Source: Molanna angustata (Eukaryota; Arthropoda; Insecta; Trichoptera; Molannidae). Taken from it: DNA of 64,000 nt. Positions within the stretch are counted from its first letter, which is position 1; each line of letters opens with the position of its first letter. Below, one piece after another: positions 33,715 through 43,629 of this stretch. The stretch is from assembly GCA_963576475.1 (NCBI GenBank), contig OY754987.1:4128036-4192035 (forward strand). Reading direction: 5' to 3'. The translations under genes were made by a program, and so were the position numbers. Below the pieces are notes generated by a model, which was not told where the DNA came from, did not search any database, and saw only the letters and a list, made by a program, of their open reading frames with translations.

Positions 33715-34101
33715 ACTAAATCTTCCTTATCATAAGGATTTTTTTAAATGTTGATTTTGAAAGATGAAAAATGTCCAGGTCATCAGTTTCATTTAAAAAA
33801 TTTGTATAGGTATTTATACACCTGTATAATGGAGCATTACTACATACCAATATTTGAGTTACATTTATTAAGATAATATATAGTAATGCAGAATGCCTCG
33901 TCCGTCTATCGGGTAAATTAAACTGTATGATTTGAAGAAATTCCTGACAATCTACAAAACCATTTAACAAGTCACTCAGAAACATTAAATCGCTGTTCCT
34001 ACATCTAATGCCCAACGGTTGCAATTATAATATTTTTGTTATTGTTTCCAAATTTGCATACTAAATATTTGATAAATAATCTTTGAGTTCTTTCAATACA
34101 T
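33715..34101 (-). mobile_element. Jockey-like LINE C-terminus (3' part, split)
   Basis: Frame 34024-33716 has GIRCRNSDLMFLSDLLNGFV, DCQEFLQIIQFNLPDRRTR and LDIFHLSKSTFK, the C-terminal block of lian/Jockey-type polymerases. It continues beyond a DNA transposon at 34941. Confidence 0.7.
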
Positions 34102-34104
34102 TGA

Positions 34105-34937
34105 GGGGCTGTTTCGCCAGGTCCCGAATATCTCTCGATTATACCTATTCAGCGGTTATGTCTCAAGTAAAGTAAAAATTGCGTTTCACCACTCCCGAAT
34201 AGCGCTACTCGTCAGATAAAGTGACAAATAACTTATAGGGGACTTTACCTACCCAGTAAAGTTATTCGGAACTTTATTTGTCACTTTGACAGTTGCATTT
34301 CATTGCCGGTATCATGTGTTTCATTGTTATTTTCTTTTAAATATGATTTCATTCGAGGAAATAGACCATGTTTTTGATGCGGAAATGTTTCCTACACAAA
34401 TAGATAAAATATTAGGCCATGAAAAGATTACTTCGTCAAATTGGGTGAAGTTGATTTTAAAAGAAAATTTCGCTTGTCAAAGTTTACAATATCAATGATA
34501 TGTGACTTGATAAAATATCGAATTACGACAAATACAATGAAGTAAATACCTACATACTTTGATATATAAAACATAACTTTATTATATTTGTTATTTAAAT
34601 AATGTCATTCAAATGTAAAATAAAGTATTAATTTAAATACATAGAATATTGTATATTGTTATTTAAATTCAAAAGATTCGATCTTAACGTACCTTAAACT
34701 TAAACGTCAAAATGAAACGCATTTGGCGGTTTTCCATAGAAGAATTTGAAAACTAGTACATTTCTATGTATTTGTCTATGAAAATGCGACGTTGCCATCG
34801 TTATTCGTCAATTTACTATTCGGAACTTATCCAACGATGGTGAAACGCAAATTTTATTCAAAACATTTTAACCGGCGAATAGCACTATTTGCCGAATAGT
34901 TATTCGAGACTTATTCGGAGTTTGGTGAAACAGCCCC
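34105..34937. mobile_element. PIF/Harbinger-type non-autonomous element
   Basis: 833 bp with terminal repeats GGGGCTGTTTCGCCA and (right, complement) GGGGCTGTTTCACCA (14 of 15) and a 3-bp target duplication TGA at 34102-34104 and 34938-34940. Further in, both ends carry related ATTCG/CGAATA-rich sequence. The 70-codon frame at 34286-34498 has no recognised transposase or Myb motif. Inserted into a LINE. Confidence 0.85.
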
Positions 34938-34940
34938 TGA

Positions 34941-35480
34941 GTATTATATATTATAGGTAATTCCTAACAACCGACGAATATTCCAGTTGAGTTCTGACAA
35001 GTGAATAATAAAGTATAATGTTAGTTTTAGGCTGTTTGAAGGTTTCGCAAGTTTTGATTAGCAAGCATTTGAAAAGCTTTCGAGCAGATATGCTTTACGT
35101 GATTATCAAAAGACATTTTGCTGAATCACTCCCAAATCTCTACAATCTGTTTTCTGGTTAATTAGCTCATTATTAATTTTATAATTATAATTAAGTGAAT
35201 TTTCGTTTCTCGTAAAAGATATGGAATGACATTTTTTGATATTTAGCGAGGCGATTTAGGTCTTCTTGGAGTAATTCACAATCATTTATCGATAATACGA
35301 TCTTATATATTTTCATATCGTCAGCATAGATAACATAATCCTTTTCTTAAAACAGTTACCAATATCATTTATTTTATATATATTAAACATGAGAGGCCCC
35401 AAGTGCGATCCCTGAGGAACGCCAGATGAAACACATATCGAATTAGATAGTTGTCCCTTGTGCACCACGGTTGACCACGG
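34941..35480 (-). mobile_element. Jockey-like LINE, RT part (split)
   Basis: The complement carries SSGVPQGSHLGPLMFNIYKI (about 35440-35380) and a decayed region after it. With 33715-34101 it makes one 5'-truncated, broken LINE interrupted by the Harbinger element. Confidence 0.7.
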
Positions 35481-35640
35481 TTTACGATTTGATTTAATGT
35501 TGATGGATGTTGAGTGTTAACATAATATTAACTTATGGATCATTAAGAGATAACCTGTTCGTTTCTTCTTTTATAAAAAAAACATGTCATTATATTTTTT
35601 GCTATTTCCGCTACATACCGCTTCTCCGCTAACGATTCAT

Positions 35641-36622
35641 AGGCCCGAGATATCAGTTGGCCCTTAAATCGTTGGATTTGGTAATGCAAGTTAAAAATTT
35701 AGGGAAGATTAAATTTCATTCCCGTATTTCAGTGCAAAATGAATATATTTTACGTTTTCTGTGGTTATTGTCTATAACGCATCTGTTAAATTGTCAATAA
35801 CCTTAAATGATACGTGACGCGAAGCTGTGACTAAATATTATTTTATTATTATAACAACACATTATTTTATTTGTTTCATTTCACAGCATGTTACTTTTTC
35901 AATTTTTTATACCGATCGATGTTTTTTTTTCATTAGAATCAATCATTGTAGTGACAAAATGTCATTGAATATATTATATTATACTATGTACCGAAATTTG
36001 TTTAATAAATAAATAATAAAAAAATAATATGTACTACGTACATATAATTCAATGCAAAATGTATGTATATTTTTCAGATGGATATGGAACTAAGTGATAA
36101 TGGTAAAATAATGTCTTTTGTAGAAAATTTAAGAATACACATTATATACATAGAAACAGGATGGATCAATTTAAAAAGTGGCATGAAAAAAACATCGCAA
36201 AAATAAAGTTTTAAAATGCGTGCCTGACGTTTCATTATGGCTGACAGTTTATTTCGTTTGTTGTCAGGCAATACATTATAATTATGTAAAAAAGAAAATA
36301 AATATTAAATACATGAACCACTTCTATATCAAGTCTTTTATTTTAACAACAAAAATAAATCATGATTATAATTATTATGCATAGTTATTTGTAGTATAAA
36401 ATGAAATAAAACTTTAAAGCGTGCGGCGATTAGTACGCCACCTGGCGAAAAAAGACTAGAAACAATACTTAACTCAAGATTAAGACACGCGATCCGCCAG
36501 AAACGTTGAGTTAAACATTTGTCGTTAAGTGACGTATTTGAGGGAAGATTAGGTACTTAAATACGCAATATTTTTTGTTAAACTTGAGTTAAACTCCTAA
36601 GGGCCGACTGAAATACCGGCCC
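35641..36622. mobile_element. candidate DNA transposon with ~28-bp inverted ends
   Basis: The left end AGGCCCGAGATATCAGTTGG followed by CCCTTA matches, inverted and with several changes, the right end (complement GGGCCGGTATTTCAGTCGG, CCCTTA). About 980 bp, no coding capacity. The target duplication is unclear, so the superfamily is unassigned. Confidence 0.5.
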
Positions 36623-36988
36623 ATAAACTGAAAATGTGTATTTTGTCTACCCGCTTTTGCATACAACCTAACATAATATGTATGTAGACTTGTGTTTCGA
36701 CGTCCCGCTGACAAATTGGACTCAAACATATCGCTCGATCACACCAGAGACCATTGTTAAGTCGCTTTGATTTACTGTGGGCGATAATAATTTGAATGGC
36801 TTATATGTATATATTAACAAAAAATATTCATTCCGCCTCAAAATATGATTATTTCCTGTCCAATAACCTTATTCAATTATTTCTACCCGCTTTCTGCTTT
36901 AACTAAAATTGGATATTTCCACGCCGTTTCAACGGAATTGATTTTAAAGTAATCTATGAGGTTTATAAAATCAAAAACACCGATTACA

Positions 36989-37067
36989 TTCCCACATAAT
37001 ATGCCTATTTATTTTTACGGGACGATCGTTTCGGCTTATTGGGCCATTATCAACATAATATGTGGAA
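36989..37067. repeat. inverted repeat around GTTTCGGC core
   Basis: Imperfect 14-bp arms (TTCCCACATAATAT and ATAATATGTGGAA) enclose GACGATCGTTTCGGCTTATT and GGGCCATTATC. Confidence 0.6.
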
Positions 37068-37595
37068 TTAGAATCAGAATATTTAATTGAAAAAAATAAA
37101 CGGATGAAAAAAATAATGGAGGACGGTCCTCCCTGGCTTCCCCAAGAAGAGAAATTACGTACCTAATTGTATATGGAAACTAATCATAAAATGTTGTTGA
37201 ACGTTTCTCGAGGATGCTATTAAATATGGCCGAATTGCATACCTAGATCCTGCCCCGATGTAATACTATTTTCACAATATACAGGCAAAAGCATTATAAT
37301 ATTATCTTCTACGGAATATGTGAGATGTGACAGAATCTGAAATTTAACTTAAGAGCTCCATATATTTATCATAAAACTGATATTTCCACATTCAAAAATG
37401 TTTTGTATATCCACGTATAATACAGATACAAAAGCTATCCAATACTATACTTTCTTCCCTTAAACGAATCGGGATCAATCTCATACATAGTTTAAAAAAG
37501 GTAAAAATTACATAAACTTGAAATAAAAATTCTTTATATCTAAACCATATTAAATGTCAATTCATCAGATTCAGTAGAAATAAACTAAAGTAACA
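37068..37595. other. AT-rich stretch, no gene seen
   Basis: No supported feature. Confidence 0.4.
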
Positions 37596-37825
37596 TCAAT
37601 AAAGGATCTTGGTGTATTGTTTGATGAGAGGCTTACATTTATTTCGCACATATGTAACTGGAATAACTAATAAAGCTTTGGTTAAAATGCCTTGGTTATA
37701 TTTTGAAAACAGTCAAAAATTTCAGATCTGTTCATGCACTTAAGACCCTATATACATCACTTAGTAATCTTCAATATAATTCAACTATATGGTCACAGAG
37801 TTTGATGTCATGAATAACACCACAC
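37596..37825 (+). mobile_element. Jockey-like LINE scrap
   Basis: Codons show VTSIKDLGVLFDERLTFISH followed by IC, the post-catalytic KDLGV block of Jockey-group polymerases, then decayed sequence. Confidence 0.6.
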
Positions 37826-38100
37826 ATTTAATAAACTTCAAATTTTAGATTATAAATTGTAACAATATTTTAAACTTATCACTGTGGAAGGTCAAACGAG
37901 CGACACGTACGGTTCTGGGCGGAATAATAGTTTTTCAAATCAAAAGAGGGGGTATTTGTAGTCTTGTTTGTTTCTGGAATATTCGTGGACGGTTTGTTCC
38001 ACAAACCACCACACAATTGTAACAATAATTCAACGCACCAACAATTCATACAACAAAGTTTAACACGGAAACAAATTATATAACAATATGTAAGTGATAC

Positions 38101-38334
38101 CTGATATCGATCCAGGGCAATTGCTGTAATGGATATGGTGGAGACGAAGATAGATGTGGCCTGTAGTGTCCCAATGAGCTTGCATATGACCACCTGCTTC
38201 CCAAGAGGCCAATGCTTGCTGAGTATCTCCATCAGAGTCAAGGGAGAAGTGACCAGACAGAGAAGAAGGTCGGAGACTGCCAAGTTCACAATGAACATGT
38301 TTCGGGCAGTACGCATGGCTGGTTTCCTGACAAC
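38101..38334 (-). CDS. NPFR: Neuropeptide F receptor, coding exon 2 (TM2-TM3, DRY)
   Basis: 78 codons (residues 87-164). Acceptor TTGCTTGCTACAG precedes GTT GTC AGG; donor CAG|GTATCACTT follows DRYQ. Both junctions are phase 0. It encodes VVRKPAMRTARNMF (first intracellular loop), TM2 with NLAVSDLLLC (conserved Asp), the PLTLMEILSKHWP extracellular turn, Cys137 of CKLIG that should pair with Cys219, TM3 and the G-protein motif DRYQ (161-164). The order and spacing match insect NPFR. The donor departs from GTAAGT, so it may be weak. The upstream ATG in the open frame is intronic and not a start. Confidence 0.95.
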
Positions 38335-38424
38335 CTGTAGCAAGCAAACAAACAAAACTATAAATCATTTGTAACGGAATATTGCTAAATTCAATAATTT
38401 ATTTATTTAATCATTTATTTATTT

Positions 38425-38640
38425 AATATTTCTTCTCGGGCAACTAACAGGTACTTTGTCAAATATTTATTTAACACGCACCCAATAATAATTTGCTACA
38501 TTCTGGAGACTTACGATATTAATCGTCTCACATATCCAGACTGAAAACACAATTAAAACATGTGCCTTCACCGGGAATCGAACCCGAGAGCTTTTGATCA
38601 CCAGTCAGATACCCAACCAACTGAGCCACGAAGGCCGACA
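38425..38640 (-). mobile_element. SINE-B copy
   Basis: Reverse orientation, ~90 bp below exon 2: CTTCTCGGGCAACTAACAGG, CTACATTCTGGAGACTTACG, GGGAATCGAACCCGAGAGC (B-box) and GAGCCACGAAGGCCGAC. Confidence 0.8.
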
Positions 38641-38722
38641 ATTATGGCATAAACTTATTGCCATAAATGATCAAAAACAAAATCACGGAAAATAATAGGT
38701 ACAATAATAAACTTATTTTTTT

Positions 38723-39030
38723 CGAATATTTTTATTATTGCATATGCGCAAACATTGGATTTTTTTCCCTGTCGGGAGTCAAAGATATTTTTTAACAGAT
38801 TTTTAATTATCTCAATAGAGACGAAGTTGGAATATTTATTGTAGGAGAACCGGGAAATCAAGGCACCTGCACCTACCTACATGTAGGTGCCTTGATTTCC
38901 CGGTTCTCCTACAATAAATATTCCAACTTCGTCTCTATTGAGATAATTAAAAATCTGTTAAAAAATATCTTTGACTCCCGACAGGGAAAAAAATCCAATG
39001 TTTGCGCATATGCAATAATAAAAATATTCG
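38723..39030. repeat. perfect palindrome, 146-bp arms, 16-bp spacer
   Basis: Left arm 38723-38868 and right arm 38885-39030 are exact complements over all 146 bases by eye. The arms are the tail part of repeat D (AGGTGCCTTGATTTCCCGG through CGACAGGGAAAAAAATCC to AAAATATTCG). Confidence 0.9.
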
Positions 39031-39084
39031 ATTACTTACACATTGGTACAAGTAGGTAAATAAGAAAAAAATGACCTTATAAGT

Positions 39085-39500
39085 CTGGCGCAATTCAGGG
39101 GTGACTTCTATGCGAAAAATGCATTGTCACCTCAGATATAAGAATTGTAGCTTTCATTATTTACAAAAAACCAATTCTCTCAATAGATGGCGTTCCAACA
39201 AAATAAATAAAAATAATAAGATTGTTGTTCATAATTTCACCCATAGATGGCTGTAGTAAAAATTCCTTATTTTCAAGCGAAAAGAATTTCAGTATTACAA
39301 TATATAGAACTTTCAAAATTGAATTGATAGGGATCTCATTAAAAGGCATAATTGGTGAACGTTGCGCAAGCGCATAAAGTGATCACGTAAACCAGCCGAT
39401 GACAGGTCGTAAGCCCTGTAGGTGCCTTGATTTCCCGGTTCTCCTACAATAAATATTCCAACTTCGTCTCTATTGAGATAATTAAAAATCTGTTAAAAAA
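39085..39500 (+). repeat. repeat D, copy 2
   Basis: Parallel to the 26.3-kb copy over about 400 bp. It ends within the tail at CTGTTAAAAAA, short of the full arm present in the adjacent palindrome. Confidence 0.8.
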
Positions 39501-39524
39501 CTTATTTTTTTATTCATAATTATT

Positions 39525-39645
39525 ATAATTATGGTAAATATGAACACATATATATTCCACTATGAATATATTTGACTTCGGACGACCGTTTCGGCTTACA
39601 AGGCCATAATCGGAATATAAATGTGTTCATATTTACCATAATTAT
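39525..39645. repeat. inverted repeat (34-bp arms) around GTTTCGGC core
   Basis: Arms 39525-39558 and 39612-39645 match 33 of 34. The 53-bp middle holds GACGACCGTTTCGGCTTAC and AAGGCCATAATC, close to the core at 37.03 kb, but the arms differ from those there. Confidence 0.85.
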
Positions 39646-39699
39646 TATGGAATCGTACAGCTTCGAAGCAGTGTCCATCGACAGATTGAAAACTGCGGT

Positions 39700-40135
39700 T
39701 ATTTATTTATTAATTTATTTAATCTTCTTGTACATATAATTTGTACACTGGCGGGCTTATTGCCTAATAGCAATTTCTTCCAACCAACCGAGCAAATGTT
39801 AAATATACAAAACAATGTGTACTTTGGCAATAAGTTAATCACATTACAAAATAAATAAAGATAGCAGAAGAAAAGTAAAAAAACAATGAAGATAGCATAA
39901 TAGAAATGATAGGAAAACTAATGATAGAACAATTCAAAGCAATGATAGGAAAACTAAAGGATAAGGAAAGGAAGAGGAGAGGAAGATGTAATTAGGTATT
40001 TTCAGATAAATATTTTTGCCTTAGCCTTTTCTTGAAGATGTTTAGTGAGATAGACGACGTAATAACAGGACTTAGGCTATTCCATAGTCTAGCCGAATGT
40101 ACTTCAAATGATTCATCTTTCTGTACAGAATATAA
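39700..40135 (-). mobile_element. LINE C-terminus with hairpin tail
   Basis: The 3' tail contains GGCGGGCTTATTGCC, AATAGCAAT, TTCCAACCAACC and TTTGGCAATAAG. The coding end 40130-39992 reads SFEVHSARLWNSLSPVIT, then SLNIFKKRLRQKYL and a stop. The likely source of the hairpin tail seen on the SINEs. Confidence 0.7.
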
Positions 40136-40345
40136 ACAAATATATTGTACACTGGCGGGCTTATTGCCATTAGGCAATTCCTTCCAACCAACAAGATTAT
40201 AAAGTATGACACAATTGTTTACGTACAACAACATAAGATAATATAAATATAACACTAGGATACAATTCAAAAATGAAAAAAACTTCATTGCAAAAAAAGG
40301 ATTTTGTAAGGACAAGGAAAGGAAATCGGGATCAGATGTTCAGGG
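40136..40345 (-). repeat. second hairpin LINE tail
   Basis: CACTGGCGGGCTTATTGCC, ATTAGGCAAT and TCCAACCAACAAG: another copy of the tail abutting the LINE coding end. Confidence 0.65.
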
Positions 40346-40364
40346 ATAAATATTCCTTCTTTAG

Positions 40365-41165
40365 TTTTAGTGTATGAAGGATGTCTGCAAAATGGACTGA
40401 GAATGAATGTTAGTAAATCTAAGATATTGGTATTTGAAAAGACTGAAAGTATAACTGCATGTATGATAAAAGTAGAGAACGAATGGCTAGAACAAGTTGA
40501 GGAATATTTATATTTGGGGAGTATGTTTGAACGGAATGGAAGACCTGATAAAGATATTGAAAGAAGAGTTATGGCAGGGAATAGAATAAACGGAGCACTT
40601 AGACCAGTAGGTAATGTCCGGCCCAAGCATCTCAAAGGAAGCCAAAATTGCAGTACACAATGCAATTGTGGTGCCTACTTTGACGTATGCTAGTGAAACA
40701 TGGACCTGGCAAAGAACACATGAAAGTAGAATAAATGCTGTAGAAATGAGATCACTAAGAAGAGTATGTAATAGAACGATATATGATAGAATAAAAATGA
40801 GGACATAAGGAGAGAATGCAAGTTAAAGAAGGATATTATATGTAAAATGAAAGTGAATGCTTTAAGGTGGTTTGGACATATAGAAAGAATGAACGATGAA
40901 CGACTGACCAAAAAAATATACATGGGTGCAAGAGATGGAGTGAACAGCAGAGGTCGCCCCAGAAAGGCATGGCATGACCATGTGAATGATATTTTGAAAG
41001 AAGGAAACATAAAAAGTTTGAACAATCGACGAGCATGTATGAGACGATGCATGGATGTAAAAGAAGCCTGAAATGTGTGCAAAAATAGAGAAGTATGGCG
41101 CTCGATTCTCTCTGCTTACCCCGTAAGGGACATGGCGTGATGGTATGTATGTATGTATGTATATA
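40365..41165 (+). mobile_element. RTE LINE, 5'-truncated
   Basis: Frames in sequence: NGLRMNVSKSKILVFEKTES, LTYASETWTWQRTHES, LRRVCNRTIYDR, MKVNALRWFGHIERMNDE, RLTKKI and GRPRKAWHDHVNDILKEG. Frameshifts near 40700 and 40805. The tail has GGTATGTATGTATGTATG. Opposite orientation to the 21.5-kb copy. Confidence 0.85.
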
Positions 41166-41186
41166 TGTATGTAGTTTTTTCTTAAA

Positions 41187-41336
41187 AATACAAAGTGAGT
41201 TAGACGACGCAATATCCGCACTTAGGCTATTCCATAATACAAAGTGAGTTAGACGACGCAATATCCGCACTTAGGCTATTCCATAATACAAAGTGAGTTA
41301 GACGACGCAATATCCGCACTTAGGCTATTCCATAAT
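41187..41336. repeat. three tandem copies of a 49-bp LINE coding segment
   Basis: AATACAAAGTGAGTTAGACG starts at 41187, 41236 and 41285. On the minus strand each unit encodes LWNSLSADIASSNSL, the C-terminal LINE block also at 40.1 kb. Confidence 0.9.
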
Positions 41337-42004
41337 CTTGCTGATTGTATAAAACAAAATAAAAGTCAATAACATAATTGAATTTCTATCTTAATAAACT
41401 TAATTTTTGTTAGATTTATCTATGCCGATGGATATAAGCCAATTGTTTTTTTTATGTTTTTTTTTTTCATATTTTTATACCTATTACCTACGAATTTTAA
41501 ATAAATATCTCCTCAGCCGAAAATTGATTCAAATGCTGCGACACAGAAATCAAACGACTCATGCTTTACATACATCCCTTTTGTCATCAATATCTAATTA
41601 TAACAAAAATAACGTATTTATACGCAAATAATTGATTTTTTTTACTTTATATAATACGAATATTTCTCATTTGTACAAATACTTGAAGTTCCGTTTCGAG
41701 AAATATTATTATTTCATACCTATTCTTATATCTTCTGTCGTTTCTCGTCTATCAGAATTTAGATAAAAGCTTTGAAATTAAACATTTCATCTAAAATTAA
41801 TGGACATTTTCGTTTTATTGTTCGGCCGATGAGAAGGAATTTAATATAGTCACCGTAATATAAGATGAAATATTGACAAAATATTATAAGTGAAAATGAA
41901 GAGATGACTTGGGAATTTATACTGATTGTTGATAAATCAACGTAATGAGCCAATGTTCATATTAAATATTATCAAAATAAAGTAAAAATATCGTATTAAA
42001 GTAA
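41337..42004. other. AT-rich stretch, no gene seen
   Basis: Frames at 41407-41631 and 41759-41953 are AT-driven; no motif. Confidence 0.4.
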
Positions 42005-42215
42005 TATATTATATTTCGAATATTTTGTAGTTGAAAGTATTATATTATATTTCTATTATTTTTATAGTAACTTTTATATTCCGAATGTTTTTATAGTTGA
42101 AATTATAATAAGTATTATATTTCGAATACTTTTATATTTTTATAGTAGGTATCTATTTTATTTCGAATATTTTTATAGTTGAAAGTATTATATTATATTT
42201 CGAATATTTTTATAT
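42005..42215. repeat. degenerate AT-rich minisatellite
   Basis: TTTCGAATATTTTTATAGTT and GAAAGTATTATATTATAT recur four to five times with irregular spacing of about 40-60 bp. Confidence 0.7.
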
Positions 42216-42225
42216 TGCCTTCTTA

Positions 42226-42600
42226 TTGAGTTCCCTATCAATCTTATTTTTTAATGTTCTATACATTTTAAACATGCAAATATGTGTTTGAAAATAAGAT
42301 AAAAAAAAACACCATCAACATCTATGAAGTGACAAAGAAAATTATTTGTAACGCAATCTATTGAGAAGTGTCCTTATACGCGAAGTGACAATGCTTTCTC
42401 ACAGATATCGCCCCTGAACCGCTCCAGAATTATGGGTTCATTGATAGGGAACTCAAAAAGAAAGCATAATTGGTGAACGTTGCGCGAGCATATAAATTGA
42501 TCACGTAAACTAGCCGATGACAGGTTGTAAGCCCTGTAGATCCTTTGGGTGACTGGTTCTCCTATAATATTCCAACTTCGTCTTTATGTTGATACGTGAA
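42226..42600 (+). repeat. repeat D, diverged copy with inverted 17-mers
   Basis: TTGAGTTCCCTATCAAT at 42226-42242 is exactly complementary to 42440-42456. From 42461 it follows repeat D: GCATAATTGGTGAACGTTGC, TGATCACGTAAACTAGCCGA, TGACAGGTTGTAAGCCCTGT and AATATTCCAACTTCGTC. Confidence 0.6.
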
Positions 42601-42604
42601 TGAA

Positions 42605-42700
42605 GCGAGAAATGCTTGGAGAGGCAAGAGAGAGGAGTCTGGCGTTCAGTTTTCTCTGCCTACCCCAAATAGGGAAATGGCATGATGGCAAGGTATGGTA
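42605..42700 (+). mobile_element. RTE LINE 3'-end fragment
   Basis: GAGAGGAGTCTGGCGTTCAG, TTTTCTCTGCCTACCCC, GGCATGATGGCAAGGTATGG. The tail is short. Confidence 0.65.
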
Positions 42701-43625
42701 TCTTGATCATAATTGTCAATAAATATTCAAGGTGAACTCACTTTTTCCTTCAAATTATAAATTAGTCACAAGGCAAATAAAAACTTTCAAATATTGCCAG
42801 GAAAGTAAAAATTAAATCATTTTTCGTCCAACAATTTTCTTTCGTATGGCAAGACTTGCCCCGAAGCTTTTTCCCAAGACTTTTTTTGTAATGCTCGTAG
42901 TAAATATTATTTACATAAACATGAAGCAAAGATTTCCATATAATATACTATGTAGATGGAGTACTCCGTGGAATGAGTGAGTCATAGTATATCGCCCGTT
43001 TGATTTCTTGGTTGGCAACATATTGCAGTTTTCCATACATTTCAACACTTCCTAGATAACTGTTCTCTATATCTTTACGAACAAATTGTTTTTTTCGGCA
43101 AATAAATCCGAAAATAATTCACATTAGTCGTCACTCTCTATAGAAAAACTTTTTTTTCTGTCCACCTTGTTGTCAAAAGTCCTATGGGGATGGTCTTTAA
43201 ATAAATTCAAATATGTTTAGTTCGTTATACACAGATAATATAGAAGTAAACTTTCAGTAAACTTCAGATGTGTCGTCACTCAATACATAGAAGCTGTAAC
43301 CGGATAATCATAAGGTTTCTTGCATCCTCGCTATAGGGGCAATGAATACGCGACCGGTTTACGGCAAATTTAAATTTCCACTTTAAAATGTTTCCAGCTT
43401 TGATGAATGGATTCAAGGATAACTTAAATAAAAAATAACCATTTTTCAATCATTATTTATTAAAAAAAAACACATATGAAGGATTTTATTTGCAATATTT
43501 TAACAATCATGCCAATTAATTCATAAAAACATGGTTCTTAATAAAATGTGCATTGTAGATTATTAGGTTTTTTAAATTTATTTTCCACAAAGATAGATTT
43601 ATTACCGATTTTCGGAAAACTATAT
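42701..43625. other. no gene seen
   Basis: AT-rich. Nothing bounded was recognised. Confidence 0.4.
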
Positions 43626-43629
43626 AACT

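Larger units (their letters stand above)
16122..38100 (-). other. NPFR: NPFR coding intron 2 (~22.0 kb)
   Basis: Bounded by donor GTATCA (38100 downward) and acceptor CCCAG (ending 16122), phase 0, directly after the DRYQ codons. It carries much of the window's transposon load: three HINEs, RTE, L2-like and Jockey-like LINEs, SINEs and a PIF/Harbinger element. No other host exon was recognised inside it. Confidence 0.85.

Noticed and set aside
37879..38355. 158-codon frame as a complete protein
   Set aside because: Only 38334-38101 is exon; the first seven codons and everything after DRYQ are intron, as shown by splice sites and receptor alignment.
41187..41336. CRISPR-like direct repeats (also 8998-9310)
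   Set aside because: The units are contiguous without unique spacers and the DNA is eukaryotic; these are tandem repeats.
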